NCBI RefSeq assembly: GCF_004005905.1
Contig: NZ_SACO01000002.1
Coordinates: forward strand, 248,001-312,000
DNA length: 64,000 nt
Origin: Novosphingobium umbonatum
Lineage (GTDB): Bacteria; Pseudomonadota; Alphaproteobacteria; Sphingomonadales; Sphingomonadaceae
Direction: 5' to 3'
Positions 43,313 to 52,837 of the stretch are shown here, one piece after another (the stretch's first letter is position 1; each line of letters opens with the position of its first letter). Under the pieces are notes generated by a model. That model was given only the letters and a program-made list of their open reading frames with translations, ran no database searches and was not told the DNA's origin. Made by a program: the position numbers and the translations under genes.

Positions 43313-43348
43313 AAAGGGCCCTTGCGCAACATGGCGCAGGGGCCCTTT
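43313..43348. terminator. Bidirectional terminator between convergent genes
   Basis: AAAGGGCCC-TTGCGC-AACATG-GCGCAGGGGCCCTTT, a long stem with T-rich flanks on both sides. Confidence 0.75.
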
Positions 43349-43370
43349 CCTTTACGCCAAGCCTGACAGC

Positions 43371-43943
43371 TTAGAAACGGACGCCCAGACCGGTGACCAG
43401 CTGGTCACGGGTGAAGCCATCCTTGTACGTGCTGTAACGATATTCAGCCAGCACATAGGCCGACTTGGTCAGGTTGAATTGCGCGCCAAGGCCAGTGCGG
43501 AACCCATCGAAATTGGTCGAATCCGAATAGCTGCGATAGGCTTCCTTCAACTGTGCGTTGGAATAGCCAGCCTTGACATAGAGATTCAGACGGTCTGCGG
43601 CAGCAAAGGTCAAACGGGCGCCAACATACAGATCGCGGCCCGCCGTGATCTTGTCGGTATAGCCATAATAGACGAACTCGTTCTTCACGGTCGAACCCGC
43701 CACTTCGGCGTCCAGGCCCAAAGCGATCTGCTCGGCCACGGGCACGTCATAACCCGCCGCCACACCATAGGCCACGCCAGAGCGCGAGACCGTGACTTTC
43801 GTACCGTTATAATAGGCGCTGTCGGAAACCTTGTCATAGCCCACCACTGCTTCGACGCGCGCACCACCAGGAGCTGCGGCATAAGCATTCGAAGACATGG
43901 CCGCCAGAACAACAGCGGCGGACAGCATTACAAAATTCTTCAT
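43371..43943 (-). CDS. Small outer membrane beta-barrel protein
   Basis: A 190-residue protein: signal peptide MKNFVMLSAAVVLAAMSSNAYA, then alternating hydrophobic strands (VAYGVAAGYDVPV, LYVGARLTFA, LYVKAGYSNAQ, YVLAEYRYSTY), ending VTGLGVRF with the C-terminal Phe of the BAM signal. Size and pattern fit the eight-stranded OmpA-like/Opa porin-like barrel group. Ligand or partner unknown. A strongly T/A-rich leader (AATTAATGAAG) is at the start. Confidence 0.82.
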   Translation of the reverse strand: MKNFVMLSAAVVLAAMSSNAYAAAPGGARVEAVVGYDKVSDSAYYNGTKVTVSRSGVAYGVAAGYDVPVAEQIALGLDAEVAGSTVKNEFVYYGYTDKITAGRDLYVGARLTFAAADRLNLYVKAGYSNAQLKEAYRSYSDSTNFDGFRTGLGAQFNLTKSAYVLAEYRYSTYKDGFTRDQLVTGLGVRF

Positions 43944-44174
43944 TAATTAAACCTCTTGTCGCACCTGAAACAGGCAATCGCGCCCCTATTTCACCGCGCC
44001 CCCGGCATCCATGCGATCGTTCTCCATTCCGGAGCCTTTTATTTAAACCGCGCAGACGCATTCAGGCCGAGAGCCGCAAAAGCAGGCGCTGGCCCGATGC
44101 ACAAATTGCATCCAAAATGAAAGAAGTAATTTCAATAGCTTGCCGCAAATGCGAAAGCCACGGCAAGGCGCAGA
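43944..44174. other. Spacer between beta-barrel gene and dut
   Basis: 231 bp. Presumed minus-strand promoter and leader of the barrel gene near 43944-44050; nothing else recognised. Confidence 0.5.
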
Positions 44175-44645
44175 TTAATTCCCCAGCGCCGCCACCCCGC
44201 CGGTGCTGCCAAACCCGCCCTCGCCACGCGCGGTGCTGTCCAGTTCAGCCACTTCCAGCCAGCTGGCCTGCACCACCGGCGCCAGCACCAGCTGCGCCAC
44301 GCGATCACCGCGCGCGATGGCGAAATCCTGCTCGCCATGGTTGATCAGGATAACTTTCAATTCCCCGCGATAATCGCTGTCGATCGTGCCGGGCGTGTTG
44401 GGCACGGTGATGCCATGCTTTAACGCCAGCCCCGAACGCGGGCGCACCTGCACCTCGTAACCATGCGGAATGGCCAGAGCCAGCCCCGTGGCCACCGCAT
44501 AGCGCTGCCCCGGCGCGATCACCACATCCTCGGCCGACACCACATCCATGCCCGCCGCGCCGCTGGTGGCATAGGCGGGCAAGGGCAGGTCCTCTCCATG
44601 GGGCAGGCGCTTCAAACGAACGGGAATCGGTTCAGACGAGTGCAT
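44175..44645 (-). CDS. dut: dUTP diphosphatase
   Basis: A 156-residue homotrimeric dUTPase: SGAAGMDV (motif 1), [11 protein letters not shown] (2), [14 protein letters not shown] (3, with the catalytic Asp), [10 protein letters not shown] (4) and the C-terminal EGGFGSTGG arm (5). The start at 44645 has AAAGGATG before it and overlaps the end of coaBC by 14 bases, so the two are translated from one message, as in many alphaproteobacteria. Confidence 0.95.
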   Translation of the reverse strand: MHSSEPIPVRLKRLPHGEDLPLPAYATSGAAGMDVVSAEDVVIAPGQRYAVATGLALAIPHGYEVQVRPRSGLALKHGITVPNTPGTIDSDYRGELKVILINHGEQDFAIARGDRVAQLVLAPVVQASWLEVAELDSTARGEGGFGSTGGVAALGN

Positions 44646-45822
44646 CGATCATCCTTTCCACCAGAGCCTGCGCCACATCATCCTTGGGCGCCTCTGCCAA
44701 ACTTTCCACGCCGGACGCGGTCACGATATGCACCGCATTGCGCGTGCCGCCCATCACATCCCCCGACACATCATTGGCCACAATCCAGTCGGCACCTTTG
44801 CGCGCCAGCTTGGCCTGCGCATGGCCGATCACATTTTCCGTTTCCGCCGCAAAGCCCACCACCAGCGCTGGCCGCTGCACATGGGCGCATAGCCCCGCCA
44901 GAATATCGGGGTTCTGCACCAAGGCCAGCGGAGGCACCTGCCCCGAACCATCCTTCTTCAGCTTTTGCTGGGCGGCATCCGCGCTGCGCCAATCGGCCAC
45001 GGCGGCCACCATCACCGCCACATCCGCTGGCAAAGCCGCCTCCACCGCCGCCGCCATTTGCGCGGCGCTTTCCACATCCACACGGGTCACGCCAAAAGGC
45101 GTGGGCAGGTTCACCGGCCCCGCCACCAAAGTCACTTTCGCCCCCGCCTCTGCCGCCGCCCGCGCGATGGCAAAGCCCTGCAAGCCGCTGGAACGGTTGG
45201 CAATATAACGCACCGGATCAATCGGCTCATGCGTAGGGCCAGCGGTGACCAGCACATGCCTGCCCGCCAGCCGCCCGCGCAAGGGGGACATGGCGGCAGC
45301 AATATGTTGCACCACCACCTCCGGCTCGGGCAGGCGACCGGGGCCAAATTCGCCGCAAGCCATCATGCCCTCGTCCGGTTCCAGCACGGTAACGCCTCGC
45401 GCGCGCAGGGTCGCCACATTGGCTGTCGTCGCGCCATGTTGCCACATCCGTACATTCATCGCGGGCACCGCCATCACCGGCTTATCTGTCGCCAACAGCA
45501 AAGTGGTGGCCAGATCATCAGCAATGCCCGCCGCCATCTTGGCCATCAAATCCGCCGTGGCGGGGCATACCACCAAGAGATCGGCCTGACGCGACAGCTG
45601 GATATGGCCCATGCCCACTTCCGCGCCCACATCCCACAGGCTGGTATGCACATCGCGTTCGGACAAAGCCGCCAGCGTCATCTCGGTCACAAATTGCGCG
45701 CCGCCCTTGGTCAGCACACAGGTCACCTCAGCGCCTGCACGGCGGATCAGGCGGATCAGCTCGCAAGACTTATAGGCCGCAATGCCGCCGCCAATGATGA
45801 GCAGGATCTTTTTGCCATTCAT
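44632..45822 (-). CDS. coaBC: Bifunctional phosphopantothenoylcysteine decarboxylase/synthase
   Basis: A 396-residue enzyme for two coenzyme A steps. N-terminal flavoprotein (CoaC): [42 protein letters not shown] and the active-site Cys in [14 protein letters not shown]-terminal synthetase (CoaB): [19 protein letters not shown]. The ATG at 45822 fits the family; the frame opens at 45870 only with a TTG. Usually ubiB lies just upstream; here two extra genes intervene. Confidence 0.95.
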   Translation of the reverse strand: MNGKKILLIIGGGIAAYKSCELIRLIRRAGAEVTCVLTKGGAQFVTEMTLAALSERDVHTSLWDVGAEVGMGHIQLSRQADLLVVCPATADLMAKMAAGIADDLATTLLLATDKPVMAVPAMNVRMWQHGATTANVATLRARGVTVLEPDEGMMACGEFGPGRLPEPEVVVQHIAAAMSPLRGRLAGRHVLVTAGPTHEPIDPVRYIANRSSGLQGFAIARAAAEAGAKVTLVAGPVNLPTPFGVTRVDVESAAQMAAAVEAALPADVAVMVAAVADWRSADAAQQKLKKDGSGQVPPLALVQNPDILAGLCAHVQRPALVVGFAAETENVIGHAQAKLARKGADWIVANDVSGDVMGGTRNAVHIVTASGVESLAEAPKDDVAQALVERMIDALV

Positions 45823-45979
45823 GGAAGGCGTCTTAGCGCGGGGATGGGCCCGATGGGAAGCCTTGGTCAAAGCAGGATAGTCCTTACCCTTGGGAAAGAG
45901 GTGGCAAATTTGCGCTTTTCATCAAGCACATCGAGTGATAGCGTTGAAAAAATTGGATATATTCAGGCGGGGGGCTCCA

Positions 45980-47032
45980 ATGAAAAAGCAGATCATATTT
46001 GTCGCGCTGGCCGCGATGCCGCTCTCTGCCTGTGGCCTTGTCGACAAGGCGCCGCAATTTGTTGGCCCCCCGCCGCCCCGGTCGCCCACACCCCCGTCAA
46101 CAACACCCCCGTCAACCCCAACCCCGCCAACCGACGCCGGACGAACCCCGGCCAGCGTTCCGGAACCGGAAGATCTACCACCGCCCAGCACTGTGCCTGG
46201 ACCGGGGTCGACGCCTGCGGAACCGACGCCTACGGAACCGGCGGAAAATCCAGCCCAGCCTGCCCCGTCAGAGTCGCAGCACCCCGGCCCAAGGCCAGCC
46301 CATCGCCACCCCTCGCCAGCACGTGGCCAAGAGGAGCACCAAGCTCCCGCGATCGAAAACCATTCCCTTTTCGACGTTTGTATCGCCTATCCGCTGTCCT
46401 ATATGATGGCTTATGCCAGCAGCGCCGACGAGCGCCAGTCCAGCACATATATCTCGCTGGCGCTGGGCAAGAGCCATGAGGCATGCAACAAGGCCGAGCA
46501 GGACCTGCGCGATGCCTTGAGCAATGTCGCAAAGAATTTGCAGATCCAAACCATCGTTGCAAAGGCAGGAGAAGTCTTTGCTGCATCCCTTGTCGCGGAA
46601 AAGCCAAAACTGCTCGGCATCACCCCGCCCCCCGACCAGTCAAAGACCCGGAACATAACCCGGGATCCAAGCATTCCCCTGCGTTGGCAATGGTTTATCG
46701 AACCCTTGGCCGGAACTTGTGTCGCCACGCCCCGCACTGTGTCTTTCACCTTCTATCGCGACCAGATGAACGGCGATATGATGACCGGCAGCAAAACCGC
46801 AAAGGTCGTGATCGACAGCTCTCTCATCGGCTGCGGCAATTACCTGACAGGTTTGCTCAAAGCATTCGAGACCTCGTGGGTCGAAGGCGCATTGGGCACA
46901 TTCTTGACAATAGTGGCGGCAATTTGGGCAAAATTCAGCCAGATTCGTGATTTTTTCACAAAGCTCGCCCAAAAAATACGCAAAAAGCCAAAAGCCAGCC
47001 CCACCCCCGCTACGCCACCCAATCTCGGTTAA
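45980..47032 (+). CDS. Orphan Pro-rich lipoprotein
   Basis: A 350-residue protein I cannot assign. Signal peptide with lipobox LSAC (Cys about 18), a long Pro/Thr/Ser-rich linker (about 27-127), then a folded region (IENHSLFDVCIAYPLSYMMAYASSADE, FIEPLAGTCVATPRTVSFTFYRD) and a C-terminal membrane helix (ALGTFLTIVAAIWAKF) with a basic, Pro-rich tail. Composition is less GC-rich than flanking genes in its second half. It is inserted, in the opposite direction, into the otherwise conserved ubiB-coaBC block and overlaps the next gene tail to tail by 23 bp. Envelope-anchored at one or both ends. Confidence 0.65.
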   Translation: MKKQIIFVALAAMPLSACGLVDKAPQFVGPPPPRSPTPPSTTPPSTPTPPTDAGRTPASVPEPEDLPPPSTVPGPGSTPAEPTPTEPAENPAQPAPSESQHPGPRPAHRHPSPARGQEEHQAPAIENHSLFDVCIAYPLSYMMAYASSADERQSSTYISLALGKSHEACNKAEQDLRDALSNVAKNLQIQTIVAKAGEVFAASLVAEKPKLLGITPPPDQSKTRNITRDPSIPLRWQWFIEPLAGTCVATPRTVSFTFYRDQMNGDMMTGSKTAKVVIDSSLIGCGNYLTGLLKAFETSWVEGALGTFLTIVAAIWAKFSQIRDFFTKLAQKIRKKPKASPTPATPPNLG

Positions 47033-48167
47033 ACGCCGCGCGCCATAGCGAGCATCCCGCCATAGGCGCAAAGACCAGCCCCAGCGCCATCACCGGCGTA
47101 ATCATCGCGCCCCAGTAAAAATTGTCGGGCCGCCCCGCCACGGCAAAGGCAAAGCCATAGCCGGTGTAGAGCAGGAAGCCCGTCACCCCCGCGCTCGACC
47201 GCCATCCGGCCCAGCCCAGCAGCATCAGGATCGTCAGTGGTCCCGCGATAGTATGCGGCAGGAAACGCAGGTTGGAGGATAGCACTGTATTGGCCAGAAA
47301 CCCGCCCAAGCCCCGCATAGCCAGCCAACTGGGGCCGGTTGGATCACTGGGCAATGTATGCAGCGCCACCAGATGCAAATGCCACGCCAAGCCAAGCGCA
47401 AACAGCACCACCAAAGCGCCCCAAGCCAAGGCCTCACCCCAAGCCCGCCGCCATGCCGCCATCGCGCCCATCAGAGCCACAAAGGGCAAACTATGTTCAC
47501 GGATCGCCAGAGCCAGCCCCGCCACCAGCACCGCGCCCAGCCAGCGCTTTTGTTCTGGCCGATGCAGCCCGAAGGCCAAAGCCAGCAGCATCCCTGCCCA
47601 CAGCTCATGCAGCACGAAATAATAGCGGTTGAGCCCCAAGGCCGCGCCGAAAAACACCAATGCCGTGCCAATCCGCCGCAATTCGGGCGAAACGCCCAAA
47701 GCGCACAGCCGCCCCCACCAGCTACCCACCACGCCCGCCATCAGCGCCAGCGCGGCCAGCACGGGCACAGGCGCCAAGCCATCCTCGCGCAACCCCGACC
47801 ATGCCGCCAGATAGGCCAGAGTAGGCAGCCGCACCGCCACCCCGGGTCGCAAGGGATAATCGGCCCGCCGATGCTCCTGCGCGATAAAGTCGTAGTAATT
47901 CTCACCCGCGCGAATGCGGGCGATGGCACGGTCATAAAGCGCCAGATCAGCGTCTCGCGGCCTTGCCGCCGCCTTACTCCCACCCACCAGCCGCGCCACG
48001 CTGGGCGGCTTGGCCGCCTGCCCGCGCCCCACGGTCAAGGGCACCACCGCGCTGGCCACCAGCAAAACCGCCAGCAAGGCCAGCGCCAACCGCGCAGGCC
48101 AAGCTCCCCAGCCGGCGAAGCGATCCGCCGCCCTTAAAGGCTGATACCATGCTCCAGCGCCAACCAT
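47010..48167 (-). CDS. Multi-pass membrane protein, possible GT-C-type glycosyltransferase
   Basis: A 385-residue protein with about ten hydrophobic helices and a periplasmic segment after the first (YDRAIARIRAGENYYDFIAQEHRRADYPLRPG), a pattern like GT-C glycosyltransferases that use polyprenyl-phosphate sugars. No catalytic motif is certain, so the family call is tentative. The start at 48167 has GGAGGTG before it and overlaps the ubiB end by 34 bases; an alternative at 48212 lies deeper in ubiB. Co-directional with ubiB and read through from it. Confidence 0.65.
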   Translation of the reverse strand: MVGAGAWYQPLRAADRFAGWGAWPARLALALLAVLLVASAVVPLTVGRGQAAKPPSVARLVGGSKAAARPRDADLALYDRAIARIRAGENYYDFIAQEHRRADYPLRPGVAVRLPTLAYLAAWSGLREDGLAPVPVLAALALMAGVVGSWWGRLCALGVSPELRRIGTALVFFGAALGLNRYYFVLHELWAGMLLALAFGLHRPEQKRWLGAVLVAGLALAIREHSLPFVALMGAMAAWRRAWGEALAWGALVVLFALGLAWHLHLVALHTLPSDPTGPSWLAMRGLGGFLANTVLSSNLRFLPHTIAGPLTILMLLGWAGWRSSAGVTGFLLYTGYGFAFAVAGRPDNFYWGAMITPVMALGLVFAPMAGCSLWRAAFNRDWVA

Positions 48168-49690
48168 GCCACCACACCTCCGATCAGGAAGCTGGCAGCA
48201 TATCGTAGCCAACCGTTAGGATTACGTTGACCACGTTCGAAAATCAGCGCCACATCGGGCAAAGGCGGCGGTTCGGGCGCGCCACCCTTGGGCGGAAACG
48301 CCTCCTCGATCCGGTCGAGCAGCGCGGGCAGCTTGGCCAGACGCGTCAGGCCCAACCGGACGCCGCGGGCAATCGCCGCCTCTGGCCCCAATTCATCGCG
48401 CATCCATTCGGACACAAACGGGCCGGACACATCCCACATATTGATGTCGGGATGCAATTGCGTGGCCAGCCCTTCGACCATCACCATCGTCTTTTGCAAC
48501 AGCAACAGATGCGGCTGGGTCACCATGTCGAAATCGCGGGTGATGGCAAACAGCCCGTCCAGCATCTGCCCGACCGAGAGTTCCTTCACCGATTTGCCAC
48601 GCATCGGCTCGCCCACCGCGCGCAGGGCGGTCGCGAATTCCTCAAGGTTGTGATAGGAAGGCACATATTGCGCTTCAAAATGGATCTCGGCCACGCGGCG
48701 GTAATTGCCGGTGGTCAACCCATGGATAATCTCGCCCAGCCAGACGCGGGCCTGCCGGTCGATCCGGCCCATAATGCCGAAATCGATGGCGGCAATCGTG
48801 CCATCCTTCTCGATGAACAGATTGCCCTGATGCATATCGGCATGGAAATAGCCCAAGGCCACCGCCTGCGTCAGGAAAGCGATCACCAGGCGCTTGGCCA
48901 GCTCCTCCAGATCAACCCCTTGCGCGCGCAGGGCGTCACGGTCGCTGATCTTGGTGCCCTCGATCCATTCCAGCGTCATCACGCTGCCGCAGGTGCGGTC
49001 CCAATCGATAGCGGGGATGCGATAACCGGCCACGCCCGCCATCTTCTCCGCCAATTCGCTGGCCGAGGCGGCCTCGCGGCGCAGGTCCAGCTCGCGCAGG
49101 GTCCAGCGCTTGAAATTGGCGATCACCAGACGCGGGCGCAGGCGCGCAGCCTCGCCGCCAAAGGCCTCCAGATGGGCGGCGGCCCATTCATAGGTCTGGA
49201 TATCCTGCGCGAATTTTTCACGGATGCCCGGGCGCAGCACCTTCACCGCCACCTTGCGCCCGTCCAGCGTCACCGCGCGATGCACCTGCGCGATCGAGGC
49301 CGCGCCCACCGGCTCTTCCTCGATGCTGGTGTAGAGATCCTCCAGCTTGCGGCCAAAGGCGCTTTCGATCTCGGTACGGATCGCGGCAAAGGGCACCGGC
49401 GGCAGGCTATCCTGCAGGCTCAGCAGATTGCGCGCGGCTTCATCGCCCACCACATCGGGCCGCGTCGCCAAAGTCTGGCCCAGCTTGATCGCGGCGGGGC
49501 CAATCGCACGAAAAGCGCCCGCATAATCGGGCTGATCAGGCTGACGCGTGCCGAAACGCGCGATGCGGCACAGGCGGCGCACCGGCGCGGGGGCATGAGG
49601 CGCGTCCTCGATAATGCGCAAGGCGCCATGGCGGGCCAACACCCGCCCCCAACCGAGCAGGCGAAGAATATGCGTGCGATGCGATGCCAA
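48134..49690 (-). CDS. ubiB: Ubiquinone biosynthesis kinase-like protein UbiB
   Basis: A 518-residue atypical ABC1/COQ8 kinase needed for ubiquinone synthesis. AIGPAAIKLGQTLATRPD carries the KxGQ motif, KVAVKVLRPG the invariant Lys (in this family's A-rich loop), HADMHQGNL and DFGIMG the catalytic and metal-binding residues, with two C-terminal hydrophobic helices. The start is a TTG at 49690 one base after the ubiE stop; no ATG lies close enough. Operon ubiE-ubiB. Confidence 0.93.
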   Translation of the reverse strand: MASHRTHILRLLGWGRVLARHGALRIIEDAPHAPAPVRRLCRIARFGTRQPDQPDYAGAFRAIGPAAIKLGQTLATRPDVVGDEAARNLLSLQDSLPPVPFAAIRTEIESAFGRKLEDLYTSIEEEPVGAASIAQVHRAVTLDGRKVAVKVLRPGIREKFAQDIQTYEWAAAHLEAFGGEAARLRPRLVIANFKRWTLRELDLRREAASASELAEKMAGVAGYRIPAIDWDRTCGSVMTLEWIEGTKISDRDALRAQGVDLEELAKRLVIAFLTQAVALGYFHADMHQGNLFIEKDGTIAAIDFGIMGRIDRQARVWLGEIIHGLTTGNYRRVAEIHFEAQYVPSYHNLEEFATALRAVGEPMRGKSVKELSVGQMLDGLFAITRDFDMVTQPHLLLLQKTMVMVEGLATQLHPDINMWDVSGPFVSEWMRDELGPEAAIARGVRLGLTRLAKLPALLDRIEEAFPPKGGAPEPPPLPDVALIFERGQRNPNGWLRYAASFLIGGVVAWLALEHGISL

Positions 49691-49691
49691 G

Positions 49692-50447
49692 TTAGATCTT
49701 CCACCCCGAATGGATGGCCACCAGCCCGCCCAGAATCGGCTCGACGCGGGTGTTGGTGAAACCAGCGTCGCGGATCATTTGTTCAAAGGCAGGCATAGTG
49801 GGGAAGCGGCGGATCGATTCGATCAGATAGCGATAGGAATCGGCATCGCCTGCAATCATCTGGCCCAATTGCGGCACCAGCTTGTGCGAATAGGCGTCAT
49901 AGACTTCCTTGAAACCGGGCCATTCGGTGGTGGAGAACTCAAGGCAGTAAAAACGCCCGCCGAATTTCAGCACGCGATGCGCCTCGGCCAGCGCCTTGTC
50001 GATACGCGTCACATTGCGAATGCCGAAAGCGATGGTGTAGGCGTCGAACACGCGGCTCTCGAAACTCAATTCTTCCGCATTCTGGCGGCTCCAGACGAGG
50101 CCGTCGATGCCGCGTTCCATCGCGCGTTCAATGCCAACGTCCAGCATGTCCTGATTGATGTCCGACACGGTGATGCTGGCCCCGCGCGCGGCCATGCGGA
50201 AGGCAATGTCGCCCGTGCCGCCCGCCATGTCCAGAATCTGCTCGCCATGCTGGGGCTTGACGCGGCGGACGAATTTATCCTTCCACAGCCGGTGCATCCC
50301 CGCCGACATGGCATCATTCATGATGTCATATTTCTTGGCCACATTGGAAAAGACCTCGCCCACCTTGGCGGTCTTTTCTTCGGGAGAAACCTCCTCATAG
50401 CCAAAGGATACGGTTTCGGGCTGGGCGTTCTGGAGAGTGTCGTTCAT
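49692..50447 (-). CDS. ubiE: Ubiquinone/menaquinone C-methyltransferase UbiE
   Basis: A 251-residue SAM methyltransferase of the ring C2 position. KVGEVFSNVAKKYDIMNDAMSAGMHRLWK, motif I LDMAGGTGDIAF, TIAFGIRNVTRID and FYCLEFSTTEWPGFKEVYDAYS are diagnostic. The ATG at 50447 is chosen; the longer frame has no homology. It heads the operon with ubiB, and the upstream SurA-like gene is co-directional after an 85-bp gap. Confidence 0.95.
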   Translation of the reverse strand: MNDTLQNAQPETVSFGYEEVSPEEKTAKVGEVFSNVAKKYDIMNDAMSAGMHRLWKDKFVRRVKPQHGEQILDMAGGTGDIAFRMAARGASITVSDINQDMLDVGIERAMERGIDGLVWSRQNAEELSFESRVFDAYTIAFGIRNVTRIDKALAEAHRVLKFGGRFYCLEFSTTEWPGFKEVYDAYSHKLVPQLGQMIAGDADSYRYLIESIRRFPTMPAFEQMIRDAGFTNTRVEPILGGLVAIHSGWKI

Positions 50448-50532
50448 GGCCCTGCGCTTTAGGCTGCTTTTGCCGCTTCGGGAAGGGCTTGTAAGGGGCA
50501 GGCAGGGGAAATAGGCGCCTGCCCCCGTCCCC

Positions 50533-51390
50533 TCACTTGGCCGCAGCAGGCGCCTTGGTGGCAGGCGGCGTAAACTCCTTGGCATATTCGATCTTGGCCA
50601 CCAGCCTGGCCTGCTTGACGCGGTCCTCCATCGCCTTGTTCACCGCCTCCTGCTTCATCATGCCCTTGGCCGCCTCGCGCGCCTTGGCCATGTCCACCGG
50701 CGCCGACTGGCTGCCCGTCACCACCGAGGCGACCACCGCGCCATTTTGCGGCGTGGCAAAAGGCTCACCTGCGGGCAGGGCATCGATCTTTTGCGCCAAG
50801 GCGGGCGGGATCTTGGCACTGTCCAACTGACCGCGACCGCGCTGGCTGGGCATATTATGCTTGGCCAGCACCCCTGCGATGGCGTCCAGCGAATGGGCCG
50901 CCTCGATCTCGCTGATCACCAACTTGTCCTTGGGCATGGGGAAGGCCAGCTGGTCCAGCGCGTAAATCTTGCGCCCGCCAAACAGCGAGGCATTCTTGGC
51001 AATATAGCTGTCGACCGCGGCCTCGTCGGGGGCCTGCACGTCACCTGCCGCCTTGGCCGCCAGTCGGCGCACCAGCAGATCCTCGCGCATAGCGGCCAGT
51101 TCCACCGCGAAATCGGGCTGCTTGTCGATCTCTTCCTTCTCCGCCTGCTGGGCCAACAGGCGACGGTCGATCACTTTTTGCAACAATTGCACAGCGGCGG
51201 CCTGCTTGTCGGGCATGCCCGCCAAAGCCTCGGGCGGCAGGCTGGCCATGGCCGCCTTCAATTCAGTCTGGGTGATTTCGGTGCCATCCACCTTGGCCAC
51301 CACTTGCCCGCCGACCGGCTTGTCCCCCTTGCATCCGGCCAACAGGGCCGCCCCCACCAGCAACAGGGCATAAGCGCGCTTCGATGTCAT
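50533..51390 (-). CDS. EpsD/SurA-like peptidyl-prolyl isomerase lipoprotein
   Basis: A 285-residue lipoprotein: lipobox LLAGC (Cys 20), then a SurA_N-like helical chaperone segment (VVAKVDGTEITQTELKAAMASLPPEALAGM) and a weak parvulin region (about 130-235). Related to EpsD-type secretory chaperones of exopolysaccharide loci, though no such locus is here. The C-terminal tail is Ala/Pro/Lys-rich. It probably assists outer membrane or periplasmic protein folding. Divergent from mutM. Confidence 0.8.
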   Translation of the reverse strand: MTSKRAYALLLVGAALLAGCKGDKPVGGQVVAKVDGTEITQTELKAAMASLPPEALAGMPDKQAAAVQLLQKVIDRRLLAQQAEKEEIDKQPDFAVELAAMREDLLVRRLAAKAAGDVQAPDEAAVDSYIAKNASLFGGRKIYALDQLAFPMPKDKLVISEIEAAHSLDAIAGVLAKHNMPSQRGRGQLDSAKIPPALAQKIDALPAGEPFATPQNGAVVASVVTGSQSAPVDMAKAREAAKGMMKQEAVNKAMEDRVKQARLVAKIEYAKEFTPPATKAPAAAK

Positions 51391-51573
51391 AAATACTCCA
51401 GATCCCGTTTATGGCGAAGCTACATCGCGCAAACAGCCAAGGGCAATAAAGAATAGATCCCTAACCGACCATGGAAAACATGGCTCAAAACGAACAAAAC
51501 GGCGCCGCCGAAAGAGGAGCCTCGCCCTTCAAGCCCACTCGCCAAGCCCCTGCCCTGCGCCTACAACCACGCC

Positions 51574-52389
51574 ATGCCAGAGCTACCCGAAGTCGAAACC
51601 ACCCTGCGCGGCCTTGCCACCTATCTGCAGGACGAACGCATCATCCGCGTGGAGATCCGCCGCGAGGGGCTTCGCCGCCCTTTTCCCCCCGATCTGGCGC
51701 AGGCGCTGACCGGCGCTACCGTCACTGGCCTATCGCGCCGCGCCAAATATGGCCTGATCGCCACGGACCGTGACCGGACGATGGTGTTCCATCTGGGCAT
51801 GTCGGGCCGGTGGCGCATCGATCCCGACACTCAGGACAAGCATGACCATCTGATCCTGAAAACCGATTCCGGCCATGTGCTGGCCTTGAACGATGCGCGC
51901 CGCTTCGGCTCGGTCGATCTGGTCGATACGGACAAGCTGCAAGGCTGGGGCCCGCTGGCCGGTTTGGGGCCGGAACCTTTGGAGGATGATCTGACCGTCG
52001 ACCATCTGGCGAATCGTTTCGCGGGCAAGGTCAGCGCGGTCAAACTCCTGCTGCTCGATCAGGCCATCGTGGCGGGCTTGGGCAATATCTATGTCTGCGA
52101 GGCGCTGTTCCGCGCGGGCGTGGCCCCCTCCCGTGCAGGGCGCGATGTGACGCGCGCCGAGCTGGAGCGCCTCCTGCCCGCCATCCGGCAGGTCTTGCAG
52201 GAAAGCATTGCCGCGGGCGGTTCCACCATCCGCGATTATGCCCAGCCCAACGGTGAATTGGGCTATTTCGCCGCCAATTGGCAGGTCTATGGCCGCGAGG
52301 GTCAGGCTTGCACCAGCTGCGCCACCCCGATAGAGCGCATGACGCAAGGCGGGCGCTCCAGTTTCTGGTGCCCCACCTGTCAAAGTTGA
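51574..52389 (+). CDS. mutM: Formamidopyrimidine-DNA glycosylase MutM
   Basis: A 271-residue base-excision repair glycosylase/AP lyase for 8-oxoguanine. N-terminal PELPEVETTLRGL with the catalytic Pro and Glu, Lys in SRRAKYGL, GNIYVCEALFRAG helix-two-turn-helix, and the C-terminal zinc finger CTSC...CPTC. Complete length. It precedes rpsT by 187 bp, a conserved alphaproteobacterial arrangement. Confidence 0.95.
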   Translation: MPELPEVETTLRGLATYLQDERIIRVEIRREGLRRPFPPDLAQALTGATVTGLSRRAKYGLIATDRDRTMVFHLGMSGRWRIDPDTQDKHDHLILKTDSGHVLALNDARRFGSVDLVDTDKLQGWGPLAGLGPEPLEDDLTVDHLANRFAGKVSAVKLLLLDQAIVAGLGNIYVCEALFRAGVAPSRAGRDVTRAELERLLPAIRQVLQESIAAGGSTIRDYAQPNGELGYFAANWQVYGREGQACTSCATPIERMTQGGRSSFWCPTCQS

Positions 52390-52462
52390 ATTTCAGGCGG
52401 CACCGGCCGTCTACCCCTGCCGCATTTTCAAGGCACCAAGCGGGTCAAACCGCAAGATCGCC

Positions 52463-52491
52463 TTGACGATTCGCCTATAGCCCATTAAGGG
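52463..52491 (+). promoter_or_regulatory. Possible rpsT promoter
   Basis: TTGACG, 17 bp, TAAGGG, about 85 bp before the rpsT start. The -10 is weak, so this is tentative. Confidence 0.3.
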
Positions 52492-52576
52492 CGCCGCTTC
52501 TGGCGGGTCCTGCGGGCCCGCGATCCAGTTATTTGGTAGCATTTTCCGGCCATCAGCGGCCGATACGAGGAAACAC

Positions 52577-52837
52577 ATGGCCAATACGCCGCAAGCCCGC
52601 AAGCGCATCCGCCGCAATGAGCGCCGCGCCGAAATCAATGGTGCACGCCTGTCGCGCATCCGCACCTTCGTGAAGAAGGTGGAAGCCGCCCTTGAAGGTG
52701 GTGACAAGACCGCAGCTGCTGCTGCCCTGCTGGCCGCCCAGCCTGAACTGGCTCGTGGCGTTGCCCGCGGCGTGCTGCACAAGAACACGGCCTCGCGCAA
52801 GTTTGCGCGCCTGACCAAGGCCGTCTCGGCTCTGTGA
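52577..52837 (+). CDS. rpsT: 30S ribosomal protein S20
   Basis: An 86-residue basic protein: [35 protein letters not shown], and the C-terminal [17 protein letters not shown]. It binds 16S rRNA early in assembly. AGGAAAC precedes the ATG. Downstream is a GC-rich stretch and a terminator at 52961. Confidence 0.95.
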   Translation: MANTPQARKRIRRNERRAEINGARLSRIRTFVKKVEAALEGGDKTAAAAALLAAQPELARGVARGVLHKNTASRKFARLTKAVSAL

